This document shows, piece by piece, positions 14,899 to 23,676 of a stretch of 32,799 nucleotides of DNA. The notes under the pieces were generated by a model that worked only from the letters and a program-made list of their open reading frames with translations, made no database searches and was not told the origin of the DNA. How positions within the stretch are numbered: the first letter of the stretch is position 1; each line of letters starts with the position of its first letter. Position numbers and translations under genes: made by a program. Source of the stretch: Alphaproteobacteria bacterium (GTDB lineage Bacteria > Pseudomonadota > Alphaproteobacteria > Reyranellales > Reyranellaceae); assembly GCA_026126245.1 (NCBI GenBank), contig JAHCJT010000012.1, positions 1 through 32,799 of the forward strand. Direction: 5' to 3'.

Positions 14899-16485
14899 TC
14901 AGACCTTGCGCGCCGTCTTGCCGGGCTTCGCCGCCGGCTTGGCCGGTGCGTCGGGATCGACGAAGCGCGGGAACACACCTTGCGGCGCCGGCAGGGCCGT
15001 GCCGCTGACCAGCGCCCGGTCGAACGCCGCGAAGCTGCGGGCGTCGGCAGGTACGGCCAGCTGGTCGAGAATCTTGCCCGTCGCCGTCGGCATGAACGGC
15101 TGCACGATCAGCGTGACGCGGCGGATGGTCTCCGCCAGCACCCACAGCACCGTGTCACGGCGCGCCGGATCGGTCTTGCCCAGGGCCCAGGGCGCCTGCG
15201 CATCGACATAGCGGTTGGCGTCACCGATCACTTCCCAGATCGCGATCAACGCCTCGTGAAAGGCCTGCTCGCCGATCCGGGCGCGCACCTGTGCCAGCAG
15301 CGATGCGGCCCGCTCCAGCAGCGCGGTGTCGGCCGCCACCAGCGGTCCGGCCACGGGCACGGCCGCGCCGCAGTTCTTGTTGATCATCGACAGCACGCGC
15401 TGGCAAAGGTTGCCGTAGGCGTTGGCCAGATCGGAGTCCATGCGCTGCACGATGGCGCGCTTCTGGAAGTCACCGTCGTTGCCGAACGGCACTTCGCGCA
15501 GCAGAAAGTAGCGCGTCTGGTCCAGTCCGTAGGTGTCGACCAGATCCGCCGGCGCCACCACGTTGCCCAGCGACTTGGACATCTTCTGGCCTTCGATGGT
15601 CCACCAGCCGTGCGCGAAGACGCGCCGCGGCGGCGCCACGCCGGCGGCCATCAGGAAGGCCGGCCAGTAGACGGCATGGAAGCGCACGATGTCCTTGCCG
15701 ACCATGTGCAGGTCGGCCGGCCAGTACTTGGCGTTCGGCGCGTCGAGGTCGGGATAGCCGGTCTCGGTGAGGTAGTTGGTGAGCGCGTCGAGCCAGACAT
15801 ACATGATGTGCGCCGGATCGTTCGGCACCGGCACGCCCCACTTGAAGGTGGTGCGCGACACCGACAGATCCTGCAGTCCGCTCTTCACGAAGCTGATCAC
15901 CTCGTTGCGCCGGCTCTCGGGCGCAATGAAGCGCGGGTTCTCGGCATAGTACGCCAGCAGCCGCTCCTGCCAGGCCGACAGACGGAAGAAGTAGCTCGCC
16001 TCTTCGACCCAGTCGACGTCGGCGCCGGTCGCGGTGGCGCGGCGCTTGCCGTCGGCACCCACCTCGGTTTCCGACTCGGCGAAATAGGTTTCGTCGCGCA
16101 CCGAGTACCAGCCGGCGTACTTGCCGAGATAGATGTCACCGGCCGCGACCAGCTTCTCCCACAGCGTCTGGCAGGACCGGTAGTGGCGCGGCTCCGTCGT
16201 CCGGATGAAGTTGTCCGGGCTGTAGCCCATCTTGGGAATGAGGTCGCGAAACGACTGGCTCACCTTGTCGGTGAACGCCTGCGGCGTCATGCCGGCGGCG
16301 GTGGCCGCCTTCTCCACCTTCTGGCCGTGCTCGTCGGTACCGGTGAGGAAATGCACGTCGTAGCCGTCCAGCCGCATGAAGCGGGCCATCACGTCGCAGG
16401 CGAGCGTCGTGTAGGCGTGCCCGATATGCGGCACGTCGTTCACGTAATAGATCGGCGTCGTGATGTAGTAGGTCTTCCCGCTCAT
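14899..16485 (-). CDS. metG: Methionine--tRNA ligase
   Basis: This 528-residue class I aminoacyl-tRNA synthetase charges tRNA-Met with methionine. The HIGH motif is HIGH at 20-23 (VPHIGHAYTT) and the KMSKS motif is exact at 301-305 (GQKMSKSLGN). GTDEHGQK and AYGNLCQRVLSMI are further family elements. The connecting domain contains GKYAGWYSVRDETYF without the CxxC pairs, so this is the zinc-free type. There is no C-terminal tRNA-binding (Trbp111) domain, and the protein ends in a short Lys/Ala-rich tail (KPAAKPGKTARKV). It is followed immediately by tatD and lies 62 bases downstream of holB. Essential housekeeping gene. Confidence 0.97.
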   Translation of the reverse strand: MSGKTYYITTPIYYVNDVPHIGHAYTTLACDVMARFMRLDGYDVHFLTGTDEHGQKVEKAATAAGMTPQAFTDKVSQSFRDLIPKMGYSPDNFIRTTEPRHYRSCQTLWEKLVAAGDIYLGKYAGWYSVRDETYFAESETEVGADGKRRATATGADVDWVEEASYFFRLSAWQERLLAYYAENPRFIAPESRRNEVISFVKSGLQDLSVSRTTFKWGVPVPNDPAHIMYVWLDALTNYLTETGYPDLDAPNAKYWPADLHMVGKDIVRFHAVYWPAFLMAAGVAPPRRVFAHGWWTIEGQKMSKSLGNVVAPADLVDTYGLDQTRYFLLREVPFGNDGDFQKRAIVQRMDSDLANAYGNLCQRVLSMINKNCGAAVPVAGPLVAADTALLERAASLLAQVRARIGEQAFHEALIAIWEVIGDANRYVDAQAPWALGKTDPARRDTVLWVLAETIRRVTLIVQPFMPTATGKILDQLAVPADARSFAAFDRALVSGTALPAPQGVFPRFVDPDAPAKPAAKPGKTARKV

Positions 16486-16547
16486 CGTACTGTGCTCGTC
16501 CCTCCCGGCCGCCGCGTCGATGGTCGATCGTCGACCGGGGTGAAGGA

Positions 16548-17651
16548 TCAGCGGGTCACCGCCTGCAGGGCGAGAAAGCTGCCGAGCACCACCTGCTTGC
16601 GGTCCAGATTAATGGCATCGGCGCGGGCGAACAGGTGGGCGACCTTCTCCCACACCTGCATCCATCGATCAAGGCCGGCCCGGGCCAGCAGCCTGTCGCG
16701 TACGCCAGCCTCGCGCTTGACGAGCGGCGGCGGTTCGTCGCCGACGGCACCATGACGGATCAGCGACATCAGCCACCAGTCGAGCAGGAAGGCGACCGTG
16801 CGGTAGTCGCTGTCGCCCTCTTCGCCCCGGCGGGAAACACGGTCGGCGAAGGCGTGCGCCGCGGCGACGTCCAGCGACGGCAGCCCGGCCAGCAGCGCGA
16901 CCATGCCGCCGTACAGCTCCAGGCCGCCGGCGCGCGCCAGTGCCAGGGCCCGGCCGATGCTGCCGTCGGCCAGTCGCGCCAGTGCCGCGCGCTCCTCGAC
17001 CGCGACATCGGGCAGATAGTCGCCGATCAGGGATACGACGGTGTCCTCGGGCAGGGCATGCAACATCAGCCGCCGGCAGCGCGAGCGGATGGTTGGCAGC
17101 AGGCGGCCGGGCGCGTGCGCCACCAGCAGGAGGAGCGAGCGCGGCGGCGGTTCTTCCAGGATCTTCAGCACCGCGTTGGCGGCATTGCGGTTCATTTCGT
17201 CGGCGGCGTCGATGACCGCGACCCGCCAGCCGCCCTCGGCCGGCGTCAGGCGCATGAACTGGCCCAGTTCGCGCACGTCCTCGACGACGATCTCGGTGCG
17301 CAGACGGCCGCGCTCGTTGAGGCTGCGCTGGACGAGGCGCAGGTCGGGATGGCCGCCGGCAGCGACGCGATGGACCGCCGACACGGTCATGTCGGTCTCC
17401 AGCGACGTCGGCCCGCCGAACAGGCCGCCGCCGGGATCGCCGGCCAGAAGGAAGCGCGCGAACCGGTGTGCCAGTGTCGCCTTGCCGATGCCGCGTGGTC
17501 CGGCAATCAGCCAGGCGTGCGGCAGCTTGCCGCCGGCAAACGCCGCCAGCAACGTGCGCTCCGCGGCCTCATGGCCGACCAACCGCGGATTGAGTCGCGG
17601 CGCCGGCCATGGCGGCGCCGCGGCATCAACCGGTTCCGGTCGCCGCGCCAT
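16548..17651 (-). CDS. holB: DNA polymerase III subunit delta'
   Basis: This is a 367-residue clamp-loader subunit that helps load the beta sliding clamp. It has an AAA+ fold with a degenerate Walker A GPRGIGKAT (51-59), RVAVIDAADEMNRNAANAVLKILEEPP (the Walker B/sensor region typical of delta') and ATIRSRC-like PTIRSRCRRL (the SRC motif). The zinc-binding cysteine module of the enterobacterial protein is absent, which is usual in the alphaproteobacterial form. It lies between tmk and metG on the same strand, the classical tmk-holB-metG order. Start ATG at 17651. Confidence 0.94.
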   Translation of the reverse strand: MARRPEPVDAAAPPWPAPRLNPRLVGHEAAERTLLAAFAGGKLPHAWLIAGPRGIGKATLAHRFARFLLAGDPGGGLFGGPTSLETDMTVSAVHRVAAGGHPDLRLVQRSLNERGRLRTEIVVEDVRELGQFMRLTPAEGGWRVAVIDAADEMNRNAANAVLKILEEPPPRSLLLLVAHAPGRLLPTIRSRCRRLMLHALPEDTVVSLIGDYLPDVAVEERAALARLADGSIGRALALARAGGLELYGGMVALLAGLPSLDVAAAHAFADRVSRRGEEGDSDYRTVAFLLDWWLMSLIRHGAVGDEPPPLVKREAGVRDRLLARAGLDRWMQVWEKVAHLFARADAINLDRKQVVLGSFLALQAVTR

Positions 17652-17684
17652 GGCTGAGATTCCCTTCGTCCATCGGCGACAGCC

Positions 17685-18323
17685 CTACCCCACCCCGAGC
17701 CGTTGCGCCACGATCTCGGCGAGACGCGCCTGCACGCCCTCGACCGGCGCGTCGGCATCGACGATGACGCAGCGTGCCGGTTCGGCGGCGGCGATCTGCC
17801 GGAAGCCGTCACGCACCCGGCGGTGGAACGCGACGTCGAGCTGCTCGAAGCGCGTCTCGTTGCCGTGCCGCCGGCCGGCACGCGCCAAGCCGGTCTCAAC
17901 CGGCAGATCGAGAATCAGGGTCAGGTCGGGCCGGAAGTCACCGACCGCCACCCGATAGAGTGTCTCGATCAACGGCAGATCGACGCCGTGGCCGTAGCCT
18001 TGATAGGCGCGCGTCGAGTCGGCGAAGCGATCGCTGATCACCCACTGGCCGTGGTCCAGCGCCGGCCAGACGGTGCGTACCAGATGATCGCGCCGGGCGG
18101 CGAACATCAGCAGCGCTTCGGTGGGACCGTCCCACGAGTCGGCGGGGCCTTCGACCAGCAGCTTGCGGATCAGCTCGGCACCGGTCGAGCCGCCGGGTTC
18201 GCGCGTCACCACAACGTCGATGCCGCGCATGCGCAGGTGCTCGGCGAGGAGGCGGATCTGGGTCGACTTGCCGGCCCCTTCGCCACCTTCCAGCGTAATG
18301 AACCGGCCGCCGCGATCCGCCAT
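17685..18323 (-). CDS. tmk: Thymidylate kinase
   Basis: This 212-residue kinase phosphorylates dTMP to dTDP for DNA synthesis. The P-loop is EGGEGAGKSTQ (about 12-22), with the DR(Y/F) motif in ISDRFADSTRAYQGYG, and TREPGGSTGAE provides the substrate-binding arginine. The lid region is RAGRRHGNETRFEQ. The arrangement of basic residues in the P-loop and lid is left unclassified. It is 5 bases downstream of the carboxypeptidase gene and 33 bases before holB, so it is part of the cell-wall and replication operon. Confidence 0.96.
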   Translation of the reverse strand: MADRGGRFITLEGGEGAGKSTQIRLLAEHLRMRGIDVVVTREPGGSTGAELIRKLLVEGPADSWDGPTEALLMFAARRDHLVRTVWPALDHGQWVISDRFADSTRAYQGYGHGVDLPLIETLYRVAVGDFRPDLTLILDLPVETGLARAGRRHGNETRFEQLDVAFHRRVRDGFRQIAAAEPARCVIVDADAPVEGVQARLAEIVAQRLGVG

Positions 18324-18328
18324 CGTCG

Positions 18329-19597
18329 TCAGGAAATCCAGCCGAACAGGTAGTGCCGGATCATCCCGAATGCGCGGCCCAGCGGGCCGAGGCGTGGCAC
18401 GTCGGCACCGGCATAGAGCGGAATCTCGACCGGCGGCGCGCCGGCCGTGGCCTGCACCATGGCCTTGCCGATCGGATCGCCTTTGCGGATCGGCGCGCGA
18501 ACCGGGCCCTCATAGACGACCCGCACCCGCACGCCCTCCTCCTGGCCGACCGGCACCGTGGCGCCAACCAGTCGCGTGGCGACCAGCGGCACTTTCGGCG
18601 AATCGCCCAGCCAGACATCGGCCATGGCCACCGTCTCGCCGGCGCGGAACGCCACCTTGTTGCGGAACTCGCGGAATCCCCACTCGATCAGCCGCGCCGG
18701 CTCGCTGGCCCGCGTCTTCATGTCAGGCAGGCCGTTGACCACCAGAATCAGGCGCCGGCCGTCGCGAACGGTCGAAGCCGTAAGCCCGTAGCCGGCATCC
18801 TCGGAGTGGCCGGTCTTCAGCCCGTCGGTGCCTGCTGTGAGGCCCAGCAGCCGGTTGCGGTTTTCCTGGCGGATGTTGTTCCAGGTGAAATCCGGCAGCG
18901 CGTAGTAGTGATAGTACTGGGGAAAATCATCGATCGTGCGTTTGGCGAGCAGCGCAAGGTCGCTGGCCGTGACGTGCATGGCCGGATCCGGCCAGCCGCT
19001 GGCGTTGGTGAACACCGAGCCGGTCATGCCCAGTTCGCGCGCCTGCTTGTTCATGCGGGCGGCGAAGGTCTCGACGGTGCCGGAAATGCCCTCGGCCAGC
19101 ACGACGCAGGCGTCATTGCCCGACAGCGCGATGACGCCCTTGATCAGATCCTCGACCGTGATCTCGGAATTGATCTCCACGAACATGCGCGAGCCGCCCA
19201 TGTTGCGCGCCCGCTCACTGACCCGGAACCGGGTGTCCAGCTTCAGTCGTCCCGCCTTCAGTTCCTCGAAGACGATGTAGATCGTCATCATCTTGGCCAT
19301 CGAGGACGGCAACATCGGCTTGTCGGCATCCTTGGCCAGCAGCACGGCATTGGTCGTGGCGTCGATCATGTAGGCGAACTTTGCCATCGTCGGGATGCCG
19401 ATCTGCGATGGCGGCAGCGCCTCGAGCGGCGGGTTGGCGGTCTTGGAGCTGGCGCCCTTCGATCCGCCGGGCGTCTTGGGCCTGGCGGTCGGCTTGGTTT
19501 GCGCCTGCGCAACGACGTCGAGCATCAGCGGCCCGCCCACGAGCAGCAGCAGCGCGGCGAGCGCCGCGGCGACGAACGCAGCCCGATGAAGTCGCAT
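18329..19597 (-). CDS. D-alanyl-D-alanine carboxypeptidase (DacA/DacC family)
   Basis: This is a 422-residue serine peptidase of the low-molecular-weight penicillin-binding-protein class, which removes the terminal D-Ala of peptidoglycan stem peptides in the periplasm. Active-site motifs are SMAK (Ser99, Lys102), SGN (159-161) and KTG (261-263). The N-terminus is a signal peptide or anchor (about 5-30) followed by a Lys/Pro/Gly-rich linker (35-58). The C-terminal beta domain ends in an amphipathic stretch (AFGMIRHYLFGWIS) that could bind the inner membrane. It lies between rlpA (15-base gap) and tmk (5-base gap), an alphaproteobacterial order joining wall remodelling to the replication genes. 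Confidence 0.95.
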   Translation of the reverse strand: MRLHRAAFVAAALAALLLLVGGPLMLDVVAQAQTKPTARPKTPGGSKGASSKTANPPLEALPPSQIGIPTMAKFAYMIDATTNAVLLAKDADKPMLPSSMAKMMTIYIVFEELKAGRLKLDTRFRVSERARNMGGSRMFVEINSEITVEDLIKGVIALSGNDACVVLAEGISGTVETFAARMNKQARELGMTGSVFTNASGWPDPAMHVTASDLALLAKRTIDDFPQYYHYYALPDFTWNNIRQENRNRLLGLTAGTDGLKTGHSEDAGYGLTASTVRDGRRLILVVNGLPDMKTRASEPARLIEWGFREFRNKVAFRAGETVAMADVWLGDSPKVPLVATRLVGATVPVGQEEGVRVRVVYEGPVRAPIRKGDPIGKAMVQATAGAPPVEIPLYAGADVPRLGPLGRAFGMIRHYLFGWIS

Positions 19598-19612
19598 CGT
19601 CAGCCTCCGTCT

Positions 19613-20560
19613 TCAGTCTGAGACGACCCGGGCGCCCGCATGGCCGGCGCGCTGCAGGGCGCTGCGCACATTGTAGGCCTGGTCCTCGGTACCGTAGGGG
19701 CCGACCCGCACGCGAAACAGCGGGGCGCCGCCCGGCCCGCTGACCTGCCCGATCATGGTTTCACCGAACGGCGCCAACGACGCCCGCAGCCGCTCGGCGT
19801 TGGCCAAGCTGGAGAACGCGCCGGCCTGGACGAAATAGCCGCCGCCGGCGGGCGGGACCAGCGCCACCGCCGGTATGGCCGCCGGCGCGGCCGTGACCGG
19901 TGCGCTGGCGGTCACGAACGCGGTGGGCGGCGCCGGTGCGGGTTCCGGCGCGGGTGGTGGCGGCGGCGCCGCGGCAACCATCACCGGCGAGGGCTGCGAC
20001 GGCGGACTGCGCAGCGCCGCCAGCTGGTCGGCGGCACTGCCGCCGTTGAGCGCGATGTCCTTCACCACACGGCTTTCGCGCTCCATCAGCTCGACACGCA
20101 CGCGGGCGGTGCCGGCGCGCGTCATGTCGAGCTGCTCGGCGGCTGCCTTCGACAGATCGATGATGCGGTCGCGGGCGAAGGGGCCGCGATCGTTGACCCG
20201 CACGACCGCCGTGCGCCCGTTGTCGAGATTGGTCACCCGCACCATGCTGGGCATCGGAAGCGTACGATGCGCCGCCGATGGCAGATTCTGGTTGTAGGGC
20301 TCGCCATTGGCCGTGCTGTTGCCGTGGAAGCCAGGGCCGTACCACGAGGCGACGCCGGTCTCGGCGTAGTTCCAGTTCTCGGCCGGATAGTAGGTGCGAC
20401 CCGCGATGGTGTACGGCGCACCGATCTTGTAGCTGCCGCGCCCGGTATCGGGCGCGCCCAGCCGCGCCGAGCCGCAGCCGGCCAGCGACAGCGCCAGCAT
20501 GACGGAGGCCATCGCGAGCCACGCAGGGGGGGACTGCGGGCGACTAGATATAGTGTTCAT
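19613..20560 (-). CDS. rlpA: RlpA-family septal lytic transglycosylase lipoprotein with SPOR domain
   Basis: This is a 315-residue outer-membrane lipoprotein. The signal peptide ends in the lipobox LAGC (about 28-31 from the ATG at 20560). The double-psi beta-barrel domain contains GVASWYGPGFHGNSTANGE, followed by VNDRGPF and the conserved DLS, as in RlpA enzymes that cleave peptide-free glycan strands at the septum. A Pro/Ala-rich linker (about 190-235) leads to a C-terminal SPOR domain (YFVQAGAFSSLANAERL ... FRVRVGPY), which binds denuded glycan. A GTG at 20578 is an alternative start; neither start has a good ribosome binding site. A run of seven C on the coding strand lies in the first codons (20526-20532) and a run of nine G on the coding strand lies upstream (20602-20610); see findings. 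Confidence 0.92.
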   Translation of the reverse strand: MNTISSRPQSPPAWLAMASVMLALSLAGCGSARLGAPDTGRGSYKIGAPYTIAGRTYYPAENWNYAETGVASWYGPGFHGNSTANGEPYNQNLPSAAHRTLPMPSMVRVTNLDNGRTAVVRVNDRGPFARDRIIDLSKAAAEQLDMTRAGTARVRVELMERESRVVKDIALNGGSAADQLAALRSPPSQPSPVMVAAAPPPPPAPEPAPAPPTAFVTASAPVTAAPAAIPAVALVPPAGGGYFVQAGAFSSLANAERLRASLAPFGETMIGQVSGPGGAPLFRVRVGPYGTEDQAYNVRSALQRAGHAGARVVSD

Positions 20561-20635
20561 TGAGATGCTATTTACCACGCGCCGGGGGCGACGGCTACCG
20601 TCCCCCCCCCTCCCCTCGGCACGCGCCAGGTCGGC

Positions 20636-21517
20636 TCAGGCGACCTTGTCGGACAGGATGCCAACCGCCAGGGCAAAGAAATCCGACGGGTTCCAGCGCC
20701 GGATGGCGGCGAAGTTGGCGGTCACCCGATAGGCTCGTCCGCCGGCGCCCTCCGGCGTCACGATCCGACCGCCCGGCGGGGCGCGCCGGTCCTGACCCGT
20801 CACCTCCTCGCCCCAGCGCACTCCCGCTTTCCAGCCTGCCTTGCGCATGTAGTTGGCGGCCGAGGCGAACACGTCGGCACGGTTGCCCCAGATGTCGCGT
20901 CGGCCATCGCCATCGCCGTCGGCGGCCGAAGCGAGGAAGCTGGTGGGCATGAACTGGCATTGGCCCATGGCGCCGGCCCACGAGCCCAGCATGCGCTCCG
21001 GCGTGATATGGCCCTGGGCGAGAATCTTGAGCGCCGCCAGCAGCTCGGCGCGGAAGAATTTCGGCCGGCGGCCGTGATAGGCCAGCGTCGCCAGCGCGCC
21101 GATCACCGAATACGTGCCCATCTTCGTGCCGTAGTGGCTCTCGATGCCCCACAGCGCCACGATCAGGTTTGACGGCACGCCGTAGGCGGCGCTGATGCGA
21201 CCCAGCAGGGCGGCCTCGGCGCGGATCAGTTCGCGGCCCCGCGCGATGCGGTCTGGTGTGACCACGCGATCGAGGTATTCCTGCCAGGAGAGCTTGAATT
21301 CGGGCTGCGCGCTGTCGAGCTCCAGCACGCGGGGAATCGGCTCGACGCCGCGCAGGGCGCGGTCAAGCGTACCCGCGTCGATGCCTTTGCCCAGCGCCTC
21401 GCGGCGCACGCCCTGCAGCCACGCCTGAAAACTGGCGTCGGCGCGAACCGGCCGCGCCATAAGGGCGACGGCTCCGGCGCCGGCGGCAGTGGTCGTGAAG
21501 GTGCGGCGGTTGATCAT
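20636..21517 (-). CDS. Lytic murein transglycosylase, MltB type
   Basis: This is a 293-residue periplasmic enzyme that cleaves the glycan backbone of peptidoglycan. The catalytic Glu is Glu126 in ALWGIESHYGT. Other family motifs are GSWAGAMGQCQFMPTSF and DGDGDGRRDIW (a calcium-binding-like loop), and ANYMRKAGW. The N-terminus, NRRTFTTTAAGAGAVALMA, looks like a twin-arginine (Tat) signal with RRxF and ends near VRADA, so export by Tat is likely. It carries no C-terminal peptidoglycan-binding domain. It precedes rlpA on the same strand (75 bases between), so wall-lytic genes cluster here. Confidence 0.94.
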   Translation of the reverse strand: MINRRTFTTTAAGAGAVALMARPVRADASFQAWLQGVRREALGKGIDAGTLDRALRGVEPIPRVLELDSAQPEFKLSWQEYLDRVVTPDRIARGRELIRAEAALLGRISAAYGVPSNLIVALWGIESHYGTKMGTYSVIGALATLAYHGRRPKFFRAELLAALKILAQGHITPERMLGSWAGAMGQCQFMPTSFLASAADGDGDGRRDIWGNRADVFASAANYMRKAGWKAGVRWGEEVTGQDRRAPPGGRIVTPEGAGGRAYRVTANFAAIRRWNPSDFFALAVGILSDKVA

Positions 21518-21724
21518 GGCCGGCGCCTTAGCATGGGCGTGCGGTCATCGCCAGACGGTGACACATGAGTCATCCACGACCCCACGCAACACACGAAACC
21601 AAACATGGGTGGCGCGTAATCCACCGGAAACACGCGGCGCCTAGCTAACATCGCCATCGATGCCCGGCCGACGCAGATAAGGGTCGCCGCCTGCTCGATG
21701 CTCACAAAGTCCAGGAGGCTCGCC

Positions 21725-22153
21725 ATGCGTCTCGATCTTGTCGTCTACGACACTCACGGCAAAACCCGCGGTTACGCGCGCCTGAAACTGGAATTCGACC
21801 GCGAGGTCTGGGTCGTCGAGGAGGATGCGCAGCGCGCCTGGCACAACGCCGGTTTCGCGGACAGCGGTCCGATCGAGATGATCGACGACGATGTGATCTG
21901 GCTGTGGGAGCGCGAGGTCGGCAACGCCAAGTACAACACGGTCGTGGTCTCCGGCATCGCCGTCGACGAAGCCGACGCCGGGCAGTCGGGCACGGGCCGG
22001 ATCGTCACCGGCCAGGTCGGCCGCTTCAACGGCGGCACCGTCCGCTGGAGCGTCGCCGAGGCGCGGCAGCCGGTGGCCCCCGCCGGCACGCTGGAACTGG
22101 TGGCCAGCCGCGCGGCCGGCGCCAGCAAGCTGGCGGAGATGCCGGCCTACTAG
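21725..22153 (+). CDS. Conserved-looking small protein of unknown function
   Basis: I do not recognise a family. It is 142 residues with no signal peptide, starting MRLDLVVYDTHGKTRGYARL. The N-terminal half is rich in acidic residues and aromatic pairs (VWVVEEDAQRAW, MIDDDVIWLWERE). The C-terminal half is Gly/Ala-rich. It is probably cytosolic. The start ATG at 21725 has an AGGAGG ribosome binding site with 6-base spacing, so translation is well supported; an upstream ATG at 21698 lacks one. It is divergent from the MltB-type gene (207 bases between) and is followed after 279 bases by a TPR protein. Nothing in the context assigns a role. Confidence 0.75.
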   Translation: MRLDLVVYDTHGKTRGYARLKLEFDREVWVVEEDAQRAWHNAGFADSGPIEMIDDDVIWLWEREVGNAKYNTVVVSGIAVDEADAGQSGTGRIVTGQVGRFNGGTVRWSVAEARQPVAPAGTLELVASRAAGASKLAEMPAY

Positions 22154-22432
22154 CGCGTGCGACGCGACTGGGCGCGGCAGCGCGTGGGCGTCGCGACGAC
22201 GGACACGGGCTCGATGCCCTCGCCGTGAGTCGACGCGCCTCGGTCTGATCGCAACTCGCCCCGGGCAAGCGTCGGCGCGATGGGACTTCGGCGCGCCGGC
22301 TGTGTTGCCAAAACGGCGGTCGCGGACTCTCCTGACGCGAAATCCACCGCTCTCTCGCGCCTTCCGGTGACGCCGCCTTTGCGGCGCTGCGCCGGTCGGT
22401 TAGGTTGCGCCGTCGCGAGGGGAGCGGGCGGA

Positions 22433-23467
22433 ATGCGGCGCGGTCGAGTGGGCGTGGTGGGCGTCATTGTGGCCGTGGCGGTCGGCGCACCGCCGGCGCT
22501 GGGCCAGACCCAACAGCAGTGGGACTGGTGTTTCAAGGAAGGCGCCAGCGACGAGCTGACGATCGACGGATGCTCCGCCGTGCTGCAGGCGCGCCGCGCC
22601 GCGCCGGCGGATCTCTCCTCGGCCTATTTCAATCGCGGCCTGGCGCGCGGCAACAAGGGCGACAACGACGGCGCCATCGCGGATTACAGCGAGGTCATCC
22701 GCCTGACGCCGGGCGACGCCGACGCCTACTACAACCGGGCTCTGGCATTTTCCCGCCGGGGTGACGACGAGCACGCCGTTGCCGACTACGATCAGACAAT
22801 CCGCCTGAGGCCTGACAGTGCAGCCGCCTACAATGGCCGCGGCAGCGTCCGTGCGCGCCAGGGCAACAACGACGCCGCCATCGCCGACTACGACCGTGCC
22901 ATCGAGCTCAATCCCAACGACATCAGCGCCTTCATCAATCGCGGCAACGCCTACAGCAACAAGCGCGACTACGACCGCGCCATCGTCGACTACGACTTCG
23001 CCATCGTGCTTGATCCGGCCTACCCCGACGCGTATTTCAACCGTGGTCTGGCTTACAGCGACAAGGGCGACGAACCGCGCGCCATTGCCGACTACGATCA
23101 GGTCATCCGGCTCAACCCCAAGGACTCCGATGCGTTCAGCAGCCGCTGTCTGTCGCGCACGATTCTCGGAATGCTGCCGGCGGCGGTTGCCGACTGCAAC
23201 GAAGCACTCGCGCTGCGGCCCGGCGACGCCGATATCCTCGGGCGGCGCGGGCTTGCGTATCTCAAGTCGGGCGACAACCCGCGGGCACTGGCCGATTTCG
23301 AGGCGTCGCTGACCTTGGCGCCCAAGAGCGCCGGCTCGATGTTCGGCCGCGGCGTGACGCGGCTCAGAAAAGGCGATCGCACCGGCGGGCAACGCGACCT
23401 CGCTGCGGCGCGTCGGATCGAGCCACACATCGACGCACGCTACGCGCGCTACGGCGTGCATCCCTAG
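22433..23467 (+). CDS. Exported TPR-repeat protein (eight repeats)
   Basis: This is a 344-residue protein with a signal peptide (about 1-26, ending PPALGQ) followed by about eight 34-residue tetratricopeptide repeats. Most repeats carry the consensus features, for example AYFNRGLARGNKGDNDGAIADYSEVIRLTPGD, spaced every 34 residues from about residue 60 to 330. TPR solenoids are protein-protein interaction scaffolds; the location is probably periplasmic. Two cysteines before the repeats (WCFKEG and DGCSAVL) recur at equivalent places in the second TPR protein as a Cys pair. The ending RYARYGVHP matches RYAGYGVKL of its neighbour. ATG at 22433 is chosen because it begins the signal peptide and has a GGGAG-like ribosome binding site. 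The partner is unknown. Confidence 0.88.
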   Translation: MRRGRVGVVGVIVAVAVGAPPALGQTQQQWDWCFKEGASDELTIDGCSAVLQARRAAPADLSSAYFNRGLARGNKGDNDGAIADYSEVIRLTPGDADAYYNRALAFSRRGDDEHAVADYDQTIRLRPDSAAAYNGRGSVRARQGNNDAAIADYDRAIELNPNDISAFINRGNAYSNKRDYDRAIVDYDFAIVLDPAYPDAYFNRGLAYSDKGDEPRAIADYDQVIRLNPKDSDAFSSRCLSRTILGMLPAAVADCNEALALRPGDADILGRRGLAYLKSGDNPRALADFEASLTLAPKSAGSMFGRGVTRLRKGDRTGGQRDLAAARRIEPHIDARYARYGVHP

Positions 23468-23676
23468 TCCCCCGTTCACGACCCGCTTCGCCAACCCGTC
23501 GCGGCGCCCATATCGGCAGCGCACTGCAAATGACGCCGGGCACGCCCACGAGGGCCGCCGGTCACGTCATGGTGCGCGGGCCGTGGCCGTCGCGGTGTCA
23601 TGGATACACACAGCCCGGCGGCTTTGCCGTGCCGCGCGTGTCGGTTAGGGTCGACGTCGACAACCGGGAGGCGGAT

